Notes: generated from the sequence alone by a model not told the origin. Shown: positions 8,408-17,270, numbered from the stretch's first letter. The stretch is DNA of 64,000 nt from Chitinophaga pinensis (GCA_902167325.1 LR632930.1:2852001-2916000), one strand, 5' to 3'. Numbers and translations: made by a program.

Positions 8408-11400
8408 TTATAACACTGTTACCGTTCCCTGTTGTTTCACTTCTGTTCCTGTGAGATCGGTGCCATTCAGGAACCATACGTATACGCCCTTAGCAACAGC
8501 CATACCGTTCTGCTTCCCGTCCCAACCGCTATCCATGTTGCTGGTGGTGAACACCAAACTTCCCCAGCGGTTGTAGACCGTTAAGTGGGTGAGCTTCGAT
8601 AGCCCGAAGGCCTTTATGCGGAATACATCGTTCACCCCATCGCCATTTGGTGAAAATGCGGAGGGTAGATATACTTTTGTCTCGTTAATCACTTTAACCT
8701 TTGCAATGCCCGGGCTGCTCGTACAATCGCCTTGCCGGAGCACGACCATGAATTCAGTGTCGGCTGTTAACCCTAGAATATTGAAATCCCCGTTGGTACT
8801 ACTGCCCACGGGACTATTCCCACTGATCCTGTACAGGTGGTAAATCCCGTTTCCCGGATTAGCCACTTTCAGTTGCGCAGACATTCCTTTGGCGATGGTA
8901 ATGTCAGGGTATGCCGGTGCAGGGAGCGCCTGATTATTATTGTTTACCTGCAGCGGTGCGCTTTGCACTTTGCAGCCATTGGCATCAGTTGCTTCCATGA
9001 TATATGTGCCTGCTTTGGCCTGCAGTATATCTTTTGCAGTGGATACTATGTTGCCGTTCAATTCCCATTTGTATGTGAAAGGAGCCGCACCTTCAGGAAG
9101 TATGCCTGTAATGGAACCGGTTTGTGAATTACACGCATCGTCCTGTATGCTCACCTGCCGTATATTCAGTACAGGCAATGCGGGTGTTTGAAGCTGGGCC
9201 CTTACCACTATTTGTTCGCATTGGTTTACATCTTTCATGTAAAGCGTATAGCTGCCCGCCGGTACATTGAGGAGATTTATATTGGAAGAGATTACATCCC
9301 CGGCTTCATTTACCCATCTGAAAGCTGCCGGAGTGGCACCGGTAATCTGTATATTGGTTATGGAACCATTTGAGAGGTTGCATACCGGGTGGCGGATAAT
9401 CGTGCCATTAACGTTAACCGGCGGCGGTGTTGCCTGCGGTATGGTAAAATCCAGCTGCGCCCTGCAGCCCGCGCTGTTTTCCATCAAAAGGAAATACTTC
9501 CCGGCGGCAACGTTTGTTAGTGGAAGGTTGCGGCCAACTTCCGGCCCGTTAGCGTTTGTCCAGGTATAGGTTTCCGCATTGGGAGCAACGATTCCGCTGA
9601 TGGCGCCTGTTGCTGCATTACATCCGGCTGGTGTAATTACAACGGCGGCAATGGCGGGTGTAATAGTTCCATGATCGCGCAGAAGAAAAGTATCGGATGC
9701 TGCAGAAGCACAATTACTTTCGTCTGAATAATGCAGTACATATTTACCGGCTTTAACACCGGTAAGGTTGAGCTGATTGCCGGCTAACTGCCCGTTAGCA
9801 TCTTTCCAGGTATAACTGAATGTGCCGGTGCCACTGGCTGTAATGCCAGTGATGTTACCATTGGAAAGACCGCAACTGGCATCTGTTATCATGGTTCCTG
9901 AAATATCAATGGTGGGGCCATCCTGATTGGATATGATGAACGGACCTGCCGTAGCACTGCATCCGGCAATCGTATCCGTTAGCGTTAAGTAGTAAGATCC
10001 CGGGCCGATATTTGCCAGGTTATCACCCCGGCCGATTTCCTGGTTGGCAGCATTGGTCCATACTTTTCGCAGGTTCATACCGGTCATTACCACAAAGTAT
10101 ATCCCGCCGTTCTTTTGCCCGCAGGATGCATTGGTGATCATTTCCCAATCCCGGTATATCACCGGCGGGTACTCGTCTACATAAAAAGTACCAAAGGTAA
10201 CTTTACACTCGGGCTTGTTGCATCCCGCTGTGTACACCACTAAATTATACTGGCCGGCGGGTACGTTTATCAACGCCGTATCGCTACTGATAAAGTTACC
10301 CGCTGCATCTTCCCAGTGGGGATTGTATCCTCTGTGTATAATGTACCCGGTAATAGAGCCTGTGCTTTTACCACATGCGGCAGGGATAACTTTAAAATTG
10401 ACGGTTTCTGCTTTGGTGATGGAATATTCCGAGGTGGCGCCCATGGCATCGGTTGCTGTGAGTATAAAACCAGTTTCACCGGGCAGGAAGTTGTAGCGCC
10501 ATTTTCCCGTGGCATCGGCAGTGATGGTTTTTAAGTAGGTACGCCCTTCGCAATCCCGGTTGGGATCGCATTTATGGACTTCGAAAAGTTCAAGTGTGGC
10601 GTTGGGTGTGGCATCGCCGCTCATGAAGGTGGCATCACAATGTGTTACATTTACAAACGGTGCTTTTCTGCCGGCTTCTGCATCGCCCCAGTTCAACTGC
10701 ACATTCCCCCTGTAATTGCAGAACATCCTGTTCTTCGAAATGGTAACATTATAAGATTGCTGGACATATGCCCCATAGTGTGCCCCGGCTATGATATTCT
10801 GATCCGCATCACTCCCTCCGATCATGCCTTTCCCGGGAGAGTGGGAGATCATAATCCCATAAGATAATTCGGTGACAGGGGCAGTGCCGGTATTCTCCGT
10901 CCCGATCCTGTTGCGCACGATCACAAAATCACCATTCTGAGTGCTCATATAAATGCCGTGGTACTCCTTACCTACAATGTGGTTGTCCATGATCCTGATT
11001 TCAGCAGTGCAGGAAATAACATTGACTGAGCTCCAGAAGGTATTGGGGATAGCCCTGGTGCCGGTATAGTTGGTGCCGAACCGGTTATGGCTGATGGTGA
11101 GAGAGCTGGTAAGGTACTGGGCCCATAAGCAGGCGCCGGAGGCGTTCACAAGGTTGCCTTCTTGCGGAGAAGCCCCGCCGAACACCACGTCCCTGGCATT
11201 TTCGAACTGCGCGGAAGTTCCATTTGTAAGTACATCCGTCGTGGTCGTTTCCCCATCTTCTTCTATTCCCAGGAAGTTAGATTGTACATAAATCTTATCT
11301 GATAATCCGCCTTTCTGAAAAATGCCGTACTCAAATCCATTGATCAGGTTTCCCTTGCCCGGGGCACCTATAATGATGTTGGTCGAATTTTCCATTCTAA

Positions 11401-11839
11401 TAGCATAGGCTTCATTGGAATATGATAATTCCCGTTTGATGGCCAGTCCGTATATTTCTATAAAGTTCTCATCTTTCAGCTGGAAAATATGAAAGATGTA
11501 AGGCCCCGCCCATGGAATGGCCTGTGTGATTATCACCCTTGCACCGCTGAGGCCAAGGGTGGGAGAGGGCTGGGTAGATCCGTCTATCACCAGGTTGCCG
11601 GAGAGGATGGGAAGCTCGGATTGTATAATGATCGTTCTGTCAGCCAGCGTAGTGCCCGGGAGATTAAAATGAATATAGTCTTTGACAGCAATGCCATTGG
11701 CAGCGGCAAGGGTAATGCACTCTCGTAAAGTACCAGGCCCGCTATCCGAATTAGAGGTAACTACAAATGTATCTGCCCGGGCAAACAGGCAGCATAACGT
11801 AAACAGGGTAGATAAAATGGTTTTAATTATGTATTTCAT
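8408..11839 (-). CDS. Large type IX-secreted protein: beta-helix, SprB-like repeats, gliding CHU_C C-terminal domain
   Basis: This 1143-residue protein has a signal peptide (MKYIIKTILSTLFTLCCLFARA). Residues about 25-400 look like a right-handed parallel beta-helix (pectate-lyase-like fold), with repeated strand segments such as IVRNRIGTENTG and HNRFGTNYTGT. An Ig-like segment follows at about 400-480. Six repeats of about 80 residues then begin with motifs like ASCGLSNGNITG, AGCNAATGAISG and DACNSQTGSITG, resembling SprB repeats of gliding adhesins. Residues 1056-1143 form the CHU_C-type domain (VYLPSAFSPNGDGVND, LTVYNRWGSLVF), the targeting signal for type IX secretion. No catalytic residues were recognised. 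An adhesin or surface matrix role is inferred. It is monocistronic, with its 3' end 220 bases from the locus A sigma start. Confidence 0.85.
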   Translation of the reverse strand: MKYIIKTILSTLFTLCCLFARADTFVVTSNSDSGPGTLRECITLAAANGIAVKDYIHFNLPGTTLADRTIIIQSELPILSGNLVIDGSTQPSPTLGLSGARVIITQAIPWAGPYIFHIFQLKDENFIEIYGLAIKRELSYSNEAYAIRMENSTNIIIGAPGKGNLINGFEYGIFQKGGLSDKIYVQSNFLGIEEDGETTTTDVLTNGTSAQFENARDVVFGGASPQEGNLVNASGACLWAQYLTSSLTISHNRFGTNYTGTRAIPNTFWSSVNVISCTAEIRIMDNHIVGKEYHGIYMSTQNGDFVIVRNRIGTENTGTAPVTELSYGIMISHSPGKGMIGGSDADQNIIAGAHYGAYVQQSYNVTISKNRMFCNYRGNVQLNWGDAEAGRKAPFVNVTHCDATFMSGDATPNATLELFEVHKCDPNRDCEGRTYLKTITADATGKWRYNFLPGETGFILTATDAMGATSEYSITKAETVNFKVIPAACGKSTGSITGYIIHRGYNPHWEDAAGNFISSDTALINVPAGQYNLVVYTAGCNKPECKVTFGTFYVDEYPPVIYRDWEMITNASCGQKNGGIYFVVMTGMNLRKVWTNAANQEIGRGDNLANIGPGSYYLTLTDTIAGCSATAGPFIISNQDGPTIDISGTMITDASCGLSNGNITGITASGTGTFSYTWKDANGQLAGNQLNLTGVKAGKYVLHYSDESNCASAASDTFLLRDHGTITPAIAAVVITPAGCNAATGAISGIVAPNAETYTWTNANGPEVGRNLPLTNVAAGKYFLLMENSAGCRAQLDFTIPQATPPPVNVNGTIIRHPVCNLSNGSITNIQITGATPAAFRWVNEAGDVISSNINLLNVPAGSYTLYMKDVNQCEQIVVRAQLQTPALPVLNIRQVSIQDDACNSQTGSITGILPEGAAPFTYKWELNGNIVSTAKDILQAKAGTYIMEATDANGCKVQSAPLQVNNNNQALPAPAYPDITIAKGMSAQLKVANPGNGIYHLYRISGNSPVGSSTNGDFNILGLTADTEFMVVLRQGDCTSSPGIAKVKVINETKVYLPSAFSPNGDGVNDVFRIKAFGLSKLTHLTVYNRWGSLVFTTSNMDSGWDGKQNGMAVAKGVYVWFLNGTDLTGTEVKQQGTVTVL

Positions 11840-11968
11840 GACGGTATGAGGAACGACTGGCGGGAAACTTCCAATTACGGGTAAAAGTAATGATTTCCTG
11901 GAATCCTGAATTCTGCTCAGATAATTATACTGGAAAGGATGCCCGGGATGCTGACAGGTAATATGTAA

Positions 11969-11993
11969 AACGGCCGGTTATTATCCGGCCGTT
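11969..11993 (-). terminator. Intrinsic terminator of the PLP trans-sulfuration gene
   Basis: A perfect 9-base-pair stem (AACGGCCGG with CCGGCCGTT) and 7-base loop lie 4 bases beyond the stop codon at 11998. On the minus strand the stem is followed by TTTTAC. Confidence 0.75.
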
Positions 11994-11997
11994 GTTT

Positions 11998-13251
11998 CTA
12001 AATATGATCGAGCGCCTGCGCCACGTCGTAAATGATATCGTTGTAATGCTCAATGCCCACAGAGAGGCGAACGAGCTTTTCACTGATCCCGATCCGGTTT
12101 TTTTCCACATCCGGGATATCGGTATGCGTCATGGTAGCCGGGTGCTCCGCAAGGCTTTCTGTACCACCGAGGCTCACGGCCAGTTTGATCAGTTTCAGGT
12201 TATTGAGGAAAGTAAATGCTTCCTTTTCCCCGCCTTTCACATCAAAGCTTACCATGGCACCGCTGCCAAGGCATTGTTTCTTGTAAATGCCGTACTGTAC
12301 GGCATCATTTTCTTCATCCAGTAAACCCGGGTAGTACACTTTCTCCACTTTAGGATGCGCCTGCAGGTACTCCGCTACCTTGATTGCATTGAGCTGTTGC
12401 TGTTCCATACGCACCTTCAGTGTTTCGAGACTGCGGAGCAGCAGCCAGCCAGTGTGCGGACTGCACATATTCCCCAAAAAGGTACGCAATACCTTGATCC
12501 GCTGAATGTCTGCCGCACTGCCCACTACGGCTCCGGCAATCACATCGCTGTGGCCGCCGATGTACTTGGTGGCGGAATAAAGTACAAGGTCTGCCCCATG
12601 ATCCAGCGGATGCTGCCATAAGGGACCCATATAAGTATTATCGACAGACAATATCACCCTCCGCTCGGGTGTGGAGTATTTTGCTGCCAGTGCCGCGCAC
12701 ATTTCCATATCGATCAGAGCATTGGTAGGGTTGGCCGGTGTTTCGATGTATATCATACCAAGACTGCTACCGGCATTTTCCGCCATAAGGATGGCTTCAA
12801 TTTCCTCCCGGCTGCAGGTGATGTCGAAAGAAATGGCTTTGATACCGAACTTTTTCAGCACATGGTTCATGAAGTGATGGGAGCCTCCATATACCGGTGT
12901 GCTGTACAATACTACATCGCCGGGAGAGAGGTATTCCATTAAAACGGTAGAGATGGCAGACATGCCGCTTTCGAATACTGCCGCCTTTTCCGCACGGTCC
13001 CACAGAGCAAGCCGGTCTTCCAGTATTTCAAGGTCCGGGTTGTTGATACGGCTGTAGATCAGTCCTTGTTGCTCGCCTTCGGCCATCTGCCGTTTGCCGT
13101 AGGCAATCTCGAAGAAGGATTTACCTTCTTCTGCGGTTTTAAATACAAACGTGGAAGTCTGGAAAATAGGGCATTTGATCGCTCCTTCGCTTAGTTCCGG
13201 TTTATATCCGAAACTCATCATCAGGCTTTCCGGTGCAAATTGATGGTTCAT
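11998..13251 (-). CDS. PLP-dependent trans-sulfuration enzyme (cystathionine gamma-synthase / methionine gamma-lyase family)
   Basis: This 417-residue fold-type I PLP enzyme belongs to the Cys/Met metabolism family. Visible residues include the cofactor lysine at about 229 in SATKYIGGHSD, the aspartate at about 204 in VDNTYMGP, the cofactor-stacking Tyr121 in STPVYGGSHHF, and YSRINNP near 66-72. Methionine gamma-lyases usually have YGC where this protein has YGG, so the lyase-specific cysteine is missing. A synthase or a broader alpha,gamma-eliminating activity is as likely. The gene is divergent from an Lrp/AsnC regulator (149-base gap), an arrangement typical of enzymes controlled by an amino-acid-sensing regulator. 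The exact reaction is undetermined. Confidence 0.85.
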   Translation of the reverse strand: MNHQFAPESLMMSFGYKPELSEGAIKCPIFQTSTFVFKTAEEGKSFFEIAYGKRQMAEGEQQGLIYSRINNPDLEILEDRLALWDRAEKAAVFESGMSAISTVLMEYLSPGDVVLYSTPVYGGSHHFMNHVLKKFGIKAISFDITCSREEIEAILMAENAGSSLGMIYIETPANPTNALIDMEMCAALAAKYSTPERRVILSVDNTYMGPLWQHPLDHGADLVLYSATKYIGGHSDVIAGAVVGSAADIQRIKVLRTFLGNMCSPHTGWLLLRSLETLKVRMEQQQLNAIKVAEYLQAHPKVEKVYYPGLLDEENDAVQYGIYKKQCLGSGAMVSFDVKGGEKEAFTFLNNLKLIKLAVSLGGTESLAEHPATMTHTDIPDVEKNRIGISEKLVRLSVGIEHYNDIIYDVAQALDHI

Positions 13252-13339
13252 CTGGTGGTTTTGTCTGTAAATGTCCAGATTTTAGGAATGTTGTTTGGTG
13301 TAGTATGAAATATCAGAACATTACACTGTTTCATCCGCA

Positions 13340-13367
13340 TTTGTCAAACGAAATATCTGTAACTTTC
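13340..13367 (+). promoter_or_regulatory. Candidate promoter of the first lrp gene
   Basis: TTTG at 13340-13343 and TAACTTTC at 13360-13367 resemble Bacteroidota -33 and -7 elements. The 16-base spacer is shorter than the usual 19-21, and the last -7 base is C rather than G. The leader to the start codon would be about 30 bases. Confidence 0.35.
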
Positions 13368-13385
13368 ACCTTTCAGTACCGTAAA

Positions 13386-13400
13386 CAGATAATTTATCTA
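13386..13400 (+). promoter_or_regulatory. Lrp-box-like operator overlapping the lrp start codon
   Basis: CAGATAATTTATCTA contains a perfect 13-base palindrome (AGATAA-T-TTATCT at 13387-13399). By eye it matches 13 of 15 positions of the E. coli Lrp consensus YAGHAWATTWTDCTR. Its last base is the A of the lrp ATG. Binding here would block transcription or initiation of lrp and could also act on the divergent PLP-enzyme gene. Confidence 0.6.
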
Positions 13401-13858
13401 TGACACTGGACGATACAGATAAGAAGATACTGCGCATCCTGCAGCGGAATGCCAAACTGAGTCATAAGCAGATCGGGGATGCCGTGAATAAGTCTGCCAC
13501 ACCCGTATATGAACGCATCCGTAAAATGGAAGAAGCCGGTATTGTAAAAGGGTATGTAGCCCTTGTAGATCCACGGAAGGTAGGGAAGGCCCTGATCGTT
13601 TTTACCGCCGTCCATCTGGACCGGCATGAACACGATGCCATTAAAGACTTTGAGCGGGAGATAGGTAAAGCGGAGGAAGTAATGGAATGCTACCATATGA
13701 CCGGTACGGACGATTACCTGCTCAAAGTGGCGGTGCGCGACATGGAAGAATACCAGCATTTTATTGTAGAGAAGCTCTCCCGCTTACAGAACATAGGAAC
13801 GGTACGCAGCTCTTTCGTTATGACGGAGATCAAGCATGAAACCGCGGTGAATGTGTGA
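13400..13858 (+). CDS. Lrp/AsnC family transcriptional regulator (first paralogue)
   Basis: This 152-residue protein has an N-terminal winged helix-turn-helix at about 1-60 (DKKILRILQRNAKLSHKQIGDAVNKS, VYERIRKMEEAGIVKGYVALVD). The C-terminal RAM ligand-binding domain spans about 65-148 (VMECYHMTGTDDYLLKVAVRDMEEYQHF). Lrp/AsnC proteins sense amino acids and form octameric or larger assemblies. It is divergent from the PLP trans-sulfuration gene, its likely target, which suggests a sulfur-amino-acid signal (inference). A palindromic Lrp-like box over its start codon suggests autoregulation. A paralogue of the same length is encoded about 580 bases downstream. Confidence 0.92.
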   Translation: MTLDDTDKKILRILQRNAKLSHKQIGDAVNKSATPVYERIRKMEEAGIVKGYVALVDPRKVGKALIVFTAVHLDRHEHDAIKDFEREIGKAEEVMECYHMTGTDDYLLKVAVRDMEEYQHFIVEKLSRLQNIGTVRSSFVMTEIKHETAVNV

Positions 13859-13883
13859 GAACGCACTTACCGGATACAAAAAC

Positions 13884-13908
13884 GGCCTCTGAAAAGAGGC
13901 CATTTCTT
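13884..13908 (+). terminator. Intrinsic terminator after the first lrp gene
   Basis: A 7-base-pair stem (GGCCTCT with AGAGGCC) with a GAAA loop is followed by a T-rich stretch, 26 bases after the stop codon. Confidence 0.7.
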
Positions 13909-14436
13909 TGGGGGTAATTGCATCAATTGTTAAAAACTCAAACGGTGTTGGTATTTGTTTTTACGGCGTATGTTATTTGAAATGTTTTGGTGTATGACAA
14001 CGCTTTGCTCAGAAAACAGAATCGATATTCCCGATGGAAATCGAGAATCCCTTTGTCTCATCAATTATCCTTTTCAGTGTCAAATTTTCGCAGGACGTTA
14101 ACCCCGCAGATTCGAGAAATTTGTGGTAATGCAGTAATAAACAGTTTAACCGGGAGTGGCTGACATAATAGCTCCCGAAAAGAAATAAATGGTTGGTTTT
14201 TGAAATTGCGACTATCTTTTTTAACGGTTGATCTCTCCTGTTAATGTAACCCCTTCTTGTTGGTGTAATATTTCCACACTAAATTGATGAATGTTTTTTA
14301 ATTTTCGCGCTATTGACCAATAAACCGTAAAATTTCCGGTCACTGGACCGTTTTTAGCCATATTTTAGTGTTCCGGTAATTGCTCCTGCCATTACCGCCG
14401 AACTTCTTTCAGCGCACCATTTTTAACTTTTTGATT
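13909..14436 (+). other. AT-rich intergenic region of 528 bases between two lrp paralogues
   Basis: I see no coding frame with family features and no recognised RNA gene here. The stretch is clearly more AT-rich than its flanks. It contains a hairpin with 6-base-pair arms CGGGAG/CTCCCG (14151-14177) and a short terminator-like hairpin (14337-14355). It must hold the promoter of the second lrp gene, but no clear TAnnTTTG was found. A small RNA or a long leader ending at the 14337 hairpin is possible and untested. Confidence 0.4.
14337..14355 (+). terminator. Short terminator-like hairpin upstream of the second lrp gene
   Basis: CGGTC and GACCG pair around an ACTG loop and are followed directly by five T. 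The stem is only 5 base pairs. It lies 81 bases before the start codon, so it could end a short transcript or attenuate lrp. Confidence 0.4.
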
Positions 14437-14895
14437 ATGCCGGATATTGATCAGACAGACCTTGAGATATTGCGACTCCTGCAGCACAATGCAGAGCTTA
14501 CCAACAAGGAAATTTCAGCTAAGCTGCATAAGTCCGTAGCTGCGGTTCACGAGCGCGTAAGGCGCCTGAAAGAGCAGGGCTACATCAAGCGTGTGGTTGC
14601 CATCCTCGACAGGAAAAAGATAGACCGCAGCCTCATCGCTTTCAGTCATGTTTTACTGAAAGACCATTCGGCCAATACGCTCAGCTCCTTCGAAAAAGAA
14701 GTGATCCAGTTCCCTGAAGTCATGGAATGTTTCCAAATGACGGGCACCTTCGATTTCATCCTTCGCATCGCTACGGCCGATATGGACGCTTATCACGTCT
14801 TCTACCGCAAGCTGGCCACCCTTCCCAATATCACCACCGTGCAGAGCTTCTTTGTACTTTCAGAAACGAAGAGCGATACGGCCTATCCGCTATAA
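14437..14895 (+). CDS. Lrp/AsnC family transcriptional regulator (second paralogue)
   Basis: This is a 152-residue protein counted from the ATG at 14437. An in-frame start 57 bases upstream would add a tail (MLLPLPPNFFQRTIFNFLI) that the paralogue lacks, so it was rejected. The winged helix-turn-helix covers about 1-62 (LEILRLLQHNAELTNKEISAKLHKS, VHERVRRLKEQGYIKRVVAILD). The RAM domain follows (VMECFQMTGTFDFILRIATADMDAYHVF). It is clearly paralogous to the Lrp protein encoded at 13400, with the same length and the shared VMEC..MTGT signature. The neighbouring gene is convergent and unrelated, so its targets are probably elsewhere. Confidence 0.92.
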   Translation: MPDIDQTDLEILRLLQHNAELTNKEISAKLHKSVAAVHERVRRLKEQGYIKRVVAILDRKKIDRSLIAFSHVLLKDHSANTLSSFEKEVIQFPEVMECFQMTGTFDFILRIATADMDAYHVFYRKLATLPNITTVQSFFVLSETKSDTAYPL

Positions 14896-14904
14896 CTTAA
14901 AAAA

Positions 14905-14934
14905 GCAACGCCCGCTCGGTTGAGCAGGCGTTGC
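14905..14934. terminator. Bidirectional terminator between lrp and the tlpA-like gene
   Basis: A 13-position stem with a single C-A mismatch (GCAACGCC..GCTC against GAGC.GGCGTTGC) and a GGTT loop sits between two convergent genes. The A-run before it supplies the T-tract for the minus strand. Confidence 0.7.
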
Positions 14935-14958
14935 TGATTATTTCCGGATGGAGGGATA

Positions 14959-16164
14959 TTATTTGTTGGCAAACACTTCGGCGAGTTTCTTATCCATGGC
15001 TTCATCATTTTCTCCGCCTCCGCCATACCGGCCAACGATAACACCGTCTGGACCAATAAGGATCTTAGTGGGGAGAGAGTGGATGCCGTAGTAGTCACTG
15101 ATATCGTCAGGATTTGGCTCATTGTTCTGGCGCTTCTTCATATCCAGGCCGCGGAGCACATGCTTCCACATACCGATCCCGTCCTGTGCCACGGCTTTCT
15201 TCCAGTCTTCGGGCCTGCTGTCATCATCAGATATCCCGATGATCTCGAAGCCTTTCTCTTTGTATTTCGCATACACTTCCTTCAGATGGGGATTGCCTTT
15301 TCGGCAGGGACCGCACCAGCTTGCCCAGAAATCTACCAGCACATATTTCCCTTTGAAATCATTCAGGCTGAGCGGCTGGCCATTGATGTCGCTTTTGCTG
15401 AACACATGGGCCACACTGCCGGGAGAACCGCCGCGGAGGCTTTCCACTTCCTTTTTGATCTCCATGCCAAAGCTGCTCTGCTGCACGGCCGGAGCCATGT
15501 TTTTGTAAGCGGTTTCTGCTTCCTTCAACGTCATGCCGCCGATGCGGAAACGGAGCAGGTATGCACTGGCGTAGGAGGCGGGGTGTTTGGCGATGAAGTC
15601 CTTATCGATCGCGTCGATCTGTTCGTAATAAGGCTCCATTTTTTCCTTCACTTTGTCCAGCCGGGCTATTAACTCGGCCTGCGTGGCGCTGTCTTTCTTC
15701 GCCCTGCGTGCCGCAATGTATTCATTGTTGAGCTTGTTGTATTCGGCAGACAATGGGGCTAAATGCACGTTCACCGGCTTGCGGGACTCTTCGAGCAGTT
15801 CCATATCATCCTGCGGACGCGAGCCTTTCAGCTTCGCTTTGCGCAGCGCACCCTTTTTTAGGGTAACGGTCATCTTAGCAGGTTCGAGGAACAGACTTGC
15901 GTAATCAGCGTCGTAAGACATTTCTGAGGGCCTTTCCAGCATTAGGCTGCTCATAGCCGGTCCGTTGAGTAAACCTGAGAAGGTAAAGCGGCCGTTCTGC
16001 AGTTTGGTGCTGTCGGTCCGGCGTTCTTCGCCTTTACCACCGGGGTAGTTAAGGTACACGTATCCGGAAGGCTGTCCTTCCACCGTACCGCTGAGGGAAA
16101 ACGATTGGGCCTGTGCGCTTGTGATGAGTAGGGAAGATGCGATCAGCATCGGAATGTGTTTCAT
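14959..16164 (-). CDS. TlpA-like thioredoxin with DUF4369 domain (locus B, last gene)
   Basis: This 401-residue periplasmic protein starts at the Met that gives a clean signal peptide (MKHIPMLIASSLLITSAQAQ). An in-frame ATG 24 bases upstream, 2 bases after the previous stop, is the alternative. Residues about 20-110 match DUF4369, a beta-rich domain found before Bacteroidota thioredoxins. A helical linker with many charged residues spans about 125-240. The thioredoxin domain runs from about 250 to the end, with the WCGPC active site at Cys284/Cys287 (numbered from this start), FKGKYVLVDFWAS before it and the cis-proline region LPTKILIGPDG after it. The redox centre is complete. It is the sixth gene of locus B, paired with a paralogous lipoprotein. 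Its role with a SusCD uptake system is unknown. Confidence 0.85.
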   Translation of the reverse strand: MKHIPMLIASSLLITSAQAQSFSLSGTVEGQPSGYVYLNYPGGKGEERRTDSTKLQNGRFTFSGLLNGPAMSSLMLERPSEMSYDADYASLFLEPAKMTVTLKKGALRKAKLKGSRPQDDMELLEESRKPVNVHLAPLSAEYNKLNNEYIAARRAKKDSATQAELIARLDKVKEKMEPYYEQIDAIDKDFIAKHPASYASAYLLRFRIGGMTLKEAETAYKNMAPAVQQSSFGMEIKKEVESLRGGSPGSVAHVFSKSDINGQPLSLNDFKGKYVLVDFWASWCGPCRKGNPHLKEVYAKYKEKGFEIIGISDDDSRPEDWKKAVAQDGIGMWKHVLRGLDMKKRQNNEPNPDDISDYYGIHSLPTKILIGPDGVIVGRYGGGGENDEAMDKKLAEVFANK

Positions 16165-16190
16165 GATGCGGGTTTTGTGTGGATGCATAA

Positions 16191-17270
16191 TTAGTTCAAC
16201 AGCTCTGCCAGTTTCTTATGCAGCGCTGCGCCACGGAGATCTTTCTCTACAATGATGCCCTCGGGGCTAACCAGAAAAGTAGAAGGGATGGCCTGAATGC
16301 CATATTCCTTCGCCACCACGTTACGGAACCCTTTCAGGTCCGACAGCTGGATCCATGGCATACCATCTTCCGCGATGGCTTTCTTCCATTTATCCCCATC
16401 ATCATCTAACGACACTCCTACTACGGTGAAGTTCTTATCCTTGTATTGATTGAAGGCTTTCAGCACATTGGGGTTCTCTGCCCGGCAGGGTCCGCACCAG
16501 CTAGCCCAGAAATCGAGCAGTACGTATTTGCCTTTGAAATCAGACAGTTTCACATCTTTACCACTCACATCGGGTAAAGTGAAATCGATCATTGGCTCGC
16601 CTACTGCACTTTTCTTCAGAACGGCGATGCGTGCTCCGAGGCGGGTACCGGTACCGGTTTTTTGTGCAGCAGGGTCCAGCAGTTTGTACAGGCTGTCCAG
16701 TTTTTTGTATTCACCCATCACGGCCATATCTGCCAGCAGGGATACGCTTACCGGGCTTTTAGGATGATCGCCGATGTAACGCATGGTGATACCCCGGCGT
16801 TGCGTCCGCAGCTCACCGGCTTTGGCTTCTAATACCGCCATGGCGGAGTCGTTGTCTTTGATCTCATTGTAATTTTCATACAACTTCTCTTCCTGATCGG
16901 TGATGCTTTTCAGTGATTTGCGGAAAGCGATGTATTCATCCTGACTGGCAGAACCTGTAATACGAAGGTCGGTCAGTGAATCGGCGTGGCCGGCAAGGTG
17001 AATGTCTGCCTTTTCAAGGAACAGCTCCACATACCTGGTCGGGAACATGAGGTAAACCTTTTGCGGTTCGGTCACTTCGCCGGTCCAGGTGAATTTACCG
17101 TCCTTAACAGGCACGGTATCTGTTTTGGAGGAATCGCCGACAGGCAGGGAAAGATATACTACTGAGTCTTTCAGGCCGGTTATCTCAGCCGTGATGGTTG
17201 CCTGTGGCTTATTGGCCGGCCCGCAGGCGTATAAGGCGGCGGCCAGTAAGCAGGGAAGTGTACGTTTCAT
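16191..17270 (-). CDS. TlpA-like thioredoxin lipoprotein with DUF4369 domain (locus B)
   Basis: This 359-residue lipoprotein has a signal ending in LYAC, giving lipidated Cys16. DUF4369 spans about 24-110 (TAEITGLKDSVVYLSLP). A helical charged linker follows. The thioredoxin-like domain starts at about 222 (VGEPMIDFTLPDVSGKDVKLSDF), with WCGPC at Cys259/Cys262 and a IPSTFLVSPEG cis-proline loop. It probably reduces disulfides in the periplasm, or forms them if paired with a partner. It is paralogous to the downstream gene but is membrane-anchored, whereas the other is apparently soluble. It begins 27 bases after the susD stop, in the same operon. Confidence 0.88.
   Translation of the reverse strand: MKRTLPCLLAAALYACGPANKPQATITAEITGLKDSVVYLSLPVGDSSKTDTVPVKDGKFTWTGEVTEPQKVYLMFPTRYVELFLEKADIHLAGHADSLTDLRITGSASQDEYIAFRKSLKSITDQEEKLYENYNEIKDNDSAMAVLEAKAGELRTQRRGITMRYIGDHPKSPVSVSLLADMAVMGEYKKLDSLYKLLDPAAQKTGTGTRLGARIAVLKKSAVGEPMIDFTLPDVSGKDVKLSDFKGKYVLLDFWASWCGPCRAENPNVLKAFNQYKDKNFTVVGVSLDDDGDKWKKAIAEDGMPWIQLSDLKGFRNVVAKEYGIQAIPSTFLVSPEGIIVEKDLRGAALHKKLAELLN

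Noticed and set aside
14151..14177. Terminator in the lrp intergenic region
   Set aside because: The CGGGAG/CTCCCG stem has no T-tract on either strand.
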